A DNA stretch of 5,591 nt, from assembly GCA_027335965.1 (NCBI GenBank), contig DAHWGZ010000117.1, positions 1 through 5,591 on the forward strand, given 5' to 3'. The position numbers and the translations under genes were made by a program. This DNA is from Acidiferrobacter sp. Its GTDB lineage: Bacteria > Pseudomonadota > Gammaproteobacteria > Acidiferrobacterales > Acidiferrobacteraceae. Below are positions 5,053 to 5,591 of the stretch, in pieces. The notes beneath the pieces are model-generated. The model made no database searches, was not told where the DNA came from, and was given only the letters and a program-made list of their open reading frames with translations. Each line of letters starts with the position of its first letter. Within the stretch, counting starts at the first letter, position 1.

Positions 5053-5591
5053 ATGGCAAGGCGCGACCATTACGATCTGATCGTCATAGGCAGCGGTCCG
5101 GGCGGCGGCTCGGTGGCCCACGAAGCGGCGGCGCGCGGGAAGCGTGTCCTGCTGCTCGAACGGGGCGGCTATCTCAAGCGCTCTCCGGAAAACTGGGACG
5201 CCAAGACGGTATTCGTCGAGGCCAAATACCAGGCCAAGGAGACCTGGTATGGGGCGGACGGCCGCGCGTTCCATCCCGGACTGCACTATTTCGTGGGCGG
5301 CAACTCGAAGGTCTACGGCGCGGCGCTGTTTCGCCTGCGCGAATGCGATTTCGAGGAAATCCCCTATCCCGATGGCCTGTCGCCATCCTGGCCCCTGCCC
5401 TACTCGGCCTTCGAGCCCTATTACACCCGCGCCGAACGACTGTTCCATGTCCACGGCGCGCGCGGCGAGGACCCGAACGAGCCGCCGGCAAGCGGGCCCT
5501 ACCCCTTCCCGCCCGTGGAGCATGAGCCGGAGATCGCGGCTTTTGCCGAAGACCTGCGCCAGGCCGGCGCCCACCCTTTCCATCTCCCGCT
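5053..5591 (+). CDS. FAD-dependent GMC-family oxidoreductase, N-terminal 179 residues (continues past window)
   Basis: N-terminal third of a glucose-methanol-choline family flavoprotein that oxidises an alcohol group; the substrate cannot be told from this part. Residues 7-38 form the Rossmann FAD-binding unit: YDLIVIGSGPGGGS with the GxGxxG glycines G13, G15 and G18, and the ribose-binding acidic residue Glu36 in LLLERGG. The GGNSKVYGA segment (82-90) corresponds to the family's FAD-contacting 'GG-S' signature. SPSWPLPYSAFEPYY (110-124) is typical of the bacterial GMC branch. Full-length members are about 500-550 aa, so the substrate domain and the catalytic His are outside the window. The frame is open to the window end. 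The ATG was chosen because GGAAGGA lies ten bases upstream and the Rossmann strand begins five residues in, as usual for the family; in-frame ATGs at 4981, 4924 and 4894 lack a well-placed ribosome-binding site. It follows the lipoprotein gene in the same direction, 308 bases away, so it probably has its own promoter. Confidence 0.9.
   Translation, partial: MARRDHYDLIVIGSGPGGGSVAHEAAARGKRVLLLERGGYLKRSPENWDAKTVFVEAKYQAKETWYGADGRAFHPGLHYFVGGNSKVYGAALFRLRECDFEEIPYPDGLSPSWPLPYSAFEPYYTRAERLFHVHGARGEDPNEPPASGPYPFPPVEHEPEIAAFAEDLRQAGAHPFHLP

Noticed and set aside
4870..5583. Minus-strand open frame of 237 codons opposite the GMC gene
   Set aside because: The plus strand carries clear GMC motifs over the same bases (GxGxxG, GGNSKVYGA). 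The opposite frame shows no recognisable family.

Overview
The window reads as chromosome of a GC-rich Gram-negative bacterium, most likely a member of the Pseudomonadota. The evidence is a cyo-type quinol oxidase operon in the E. coli gene order, two lipoprotein-type signal peptides (one on a PqiC/YmbA-like outer-membrane-associated lipoprotein) and strong Shine-Dalgarno starts. The genus cannot be fixed from the sequence alone. There are no RNA genes, mobile elements, CRISPR arrays or prophage signals.

Left part, minus strand (1-3863): a tightly packed cytochrome bo3-type ubiquinol oxidase operon transcribed right to left, cyoA (2844-3863), cyoB (719-2827), cyoC (24-662), and the first 11 codons of a probable cyoD (1-34) overlapping the cyoC stop. 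Together these encode a heme-copper terminal oxidase that oxidises quinol in the cytoplasmic membrane, reduces O2 to water and pumps protons. Subunit I carries the heme and CuB ligands, the D- and K-channel residues and the quinol-site residues. Subunit II has lost the CuA ligands, so the enzyme should be a quinol oxidase and not a cytochrome c oxidase.

Middle (3864-4147): a 284-base divergent intergenic region. It holds a good -10 box for cyoA, with a nested perfect palindrome and an 8-bp inverted repeat just upstream where a regulator could bind, and a 9-bp direct repeat spaced by one helical turn.

Right part, plus strand (4148-5591): a stand-alone PqiC/YmbA-like (DUF330) lipoprotein gene without its usual MCE/ABC partners nearby, then about 308 bases of non-coding DNA with a possible promoter and two tandem small hairpins, the second holding the ribosome-binding site. 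Last comes the 5' part of an FAD-dependent GMC-family oxidoreductase gene that runs off the window.

The oxidase operon is a well-known system. I see no clear evidence of an undescribed multi-gene system here. The points worth a second look are lineage-specific changes in the oxidase subunits (an extended periplasmic linker in CyoA, a longer quinol-site loop in CyoB, loss of a His/Asp pair in the last helix of CyoC), the cyoA operator-like repeats, and the structured leader of the GMC gene.
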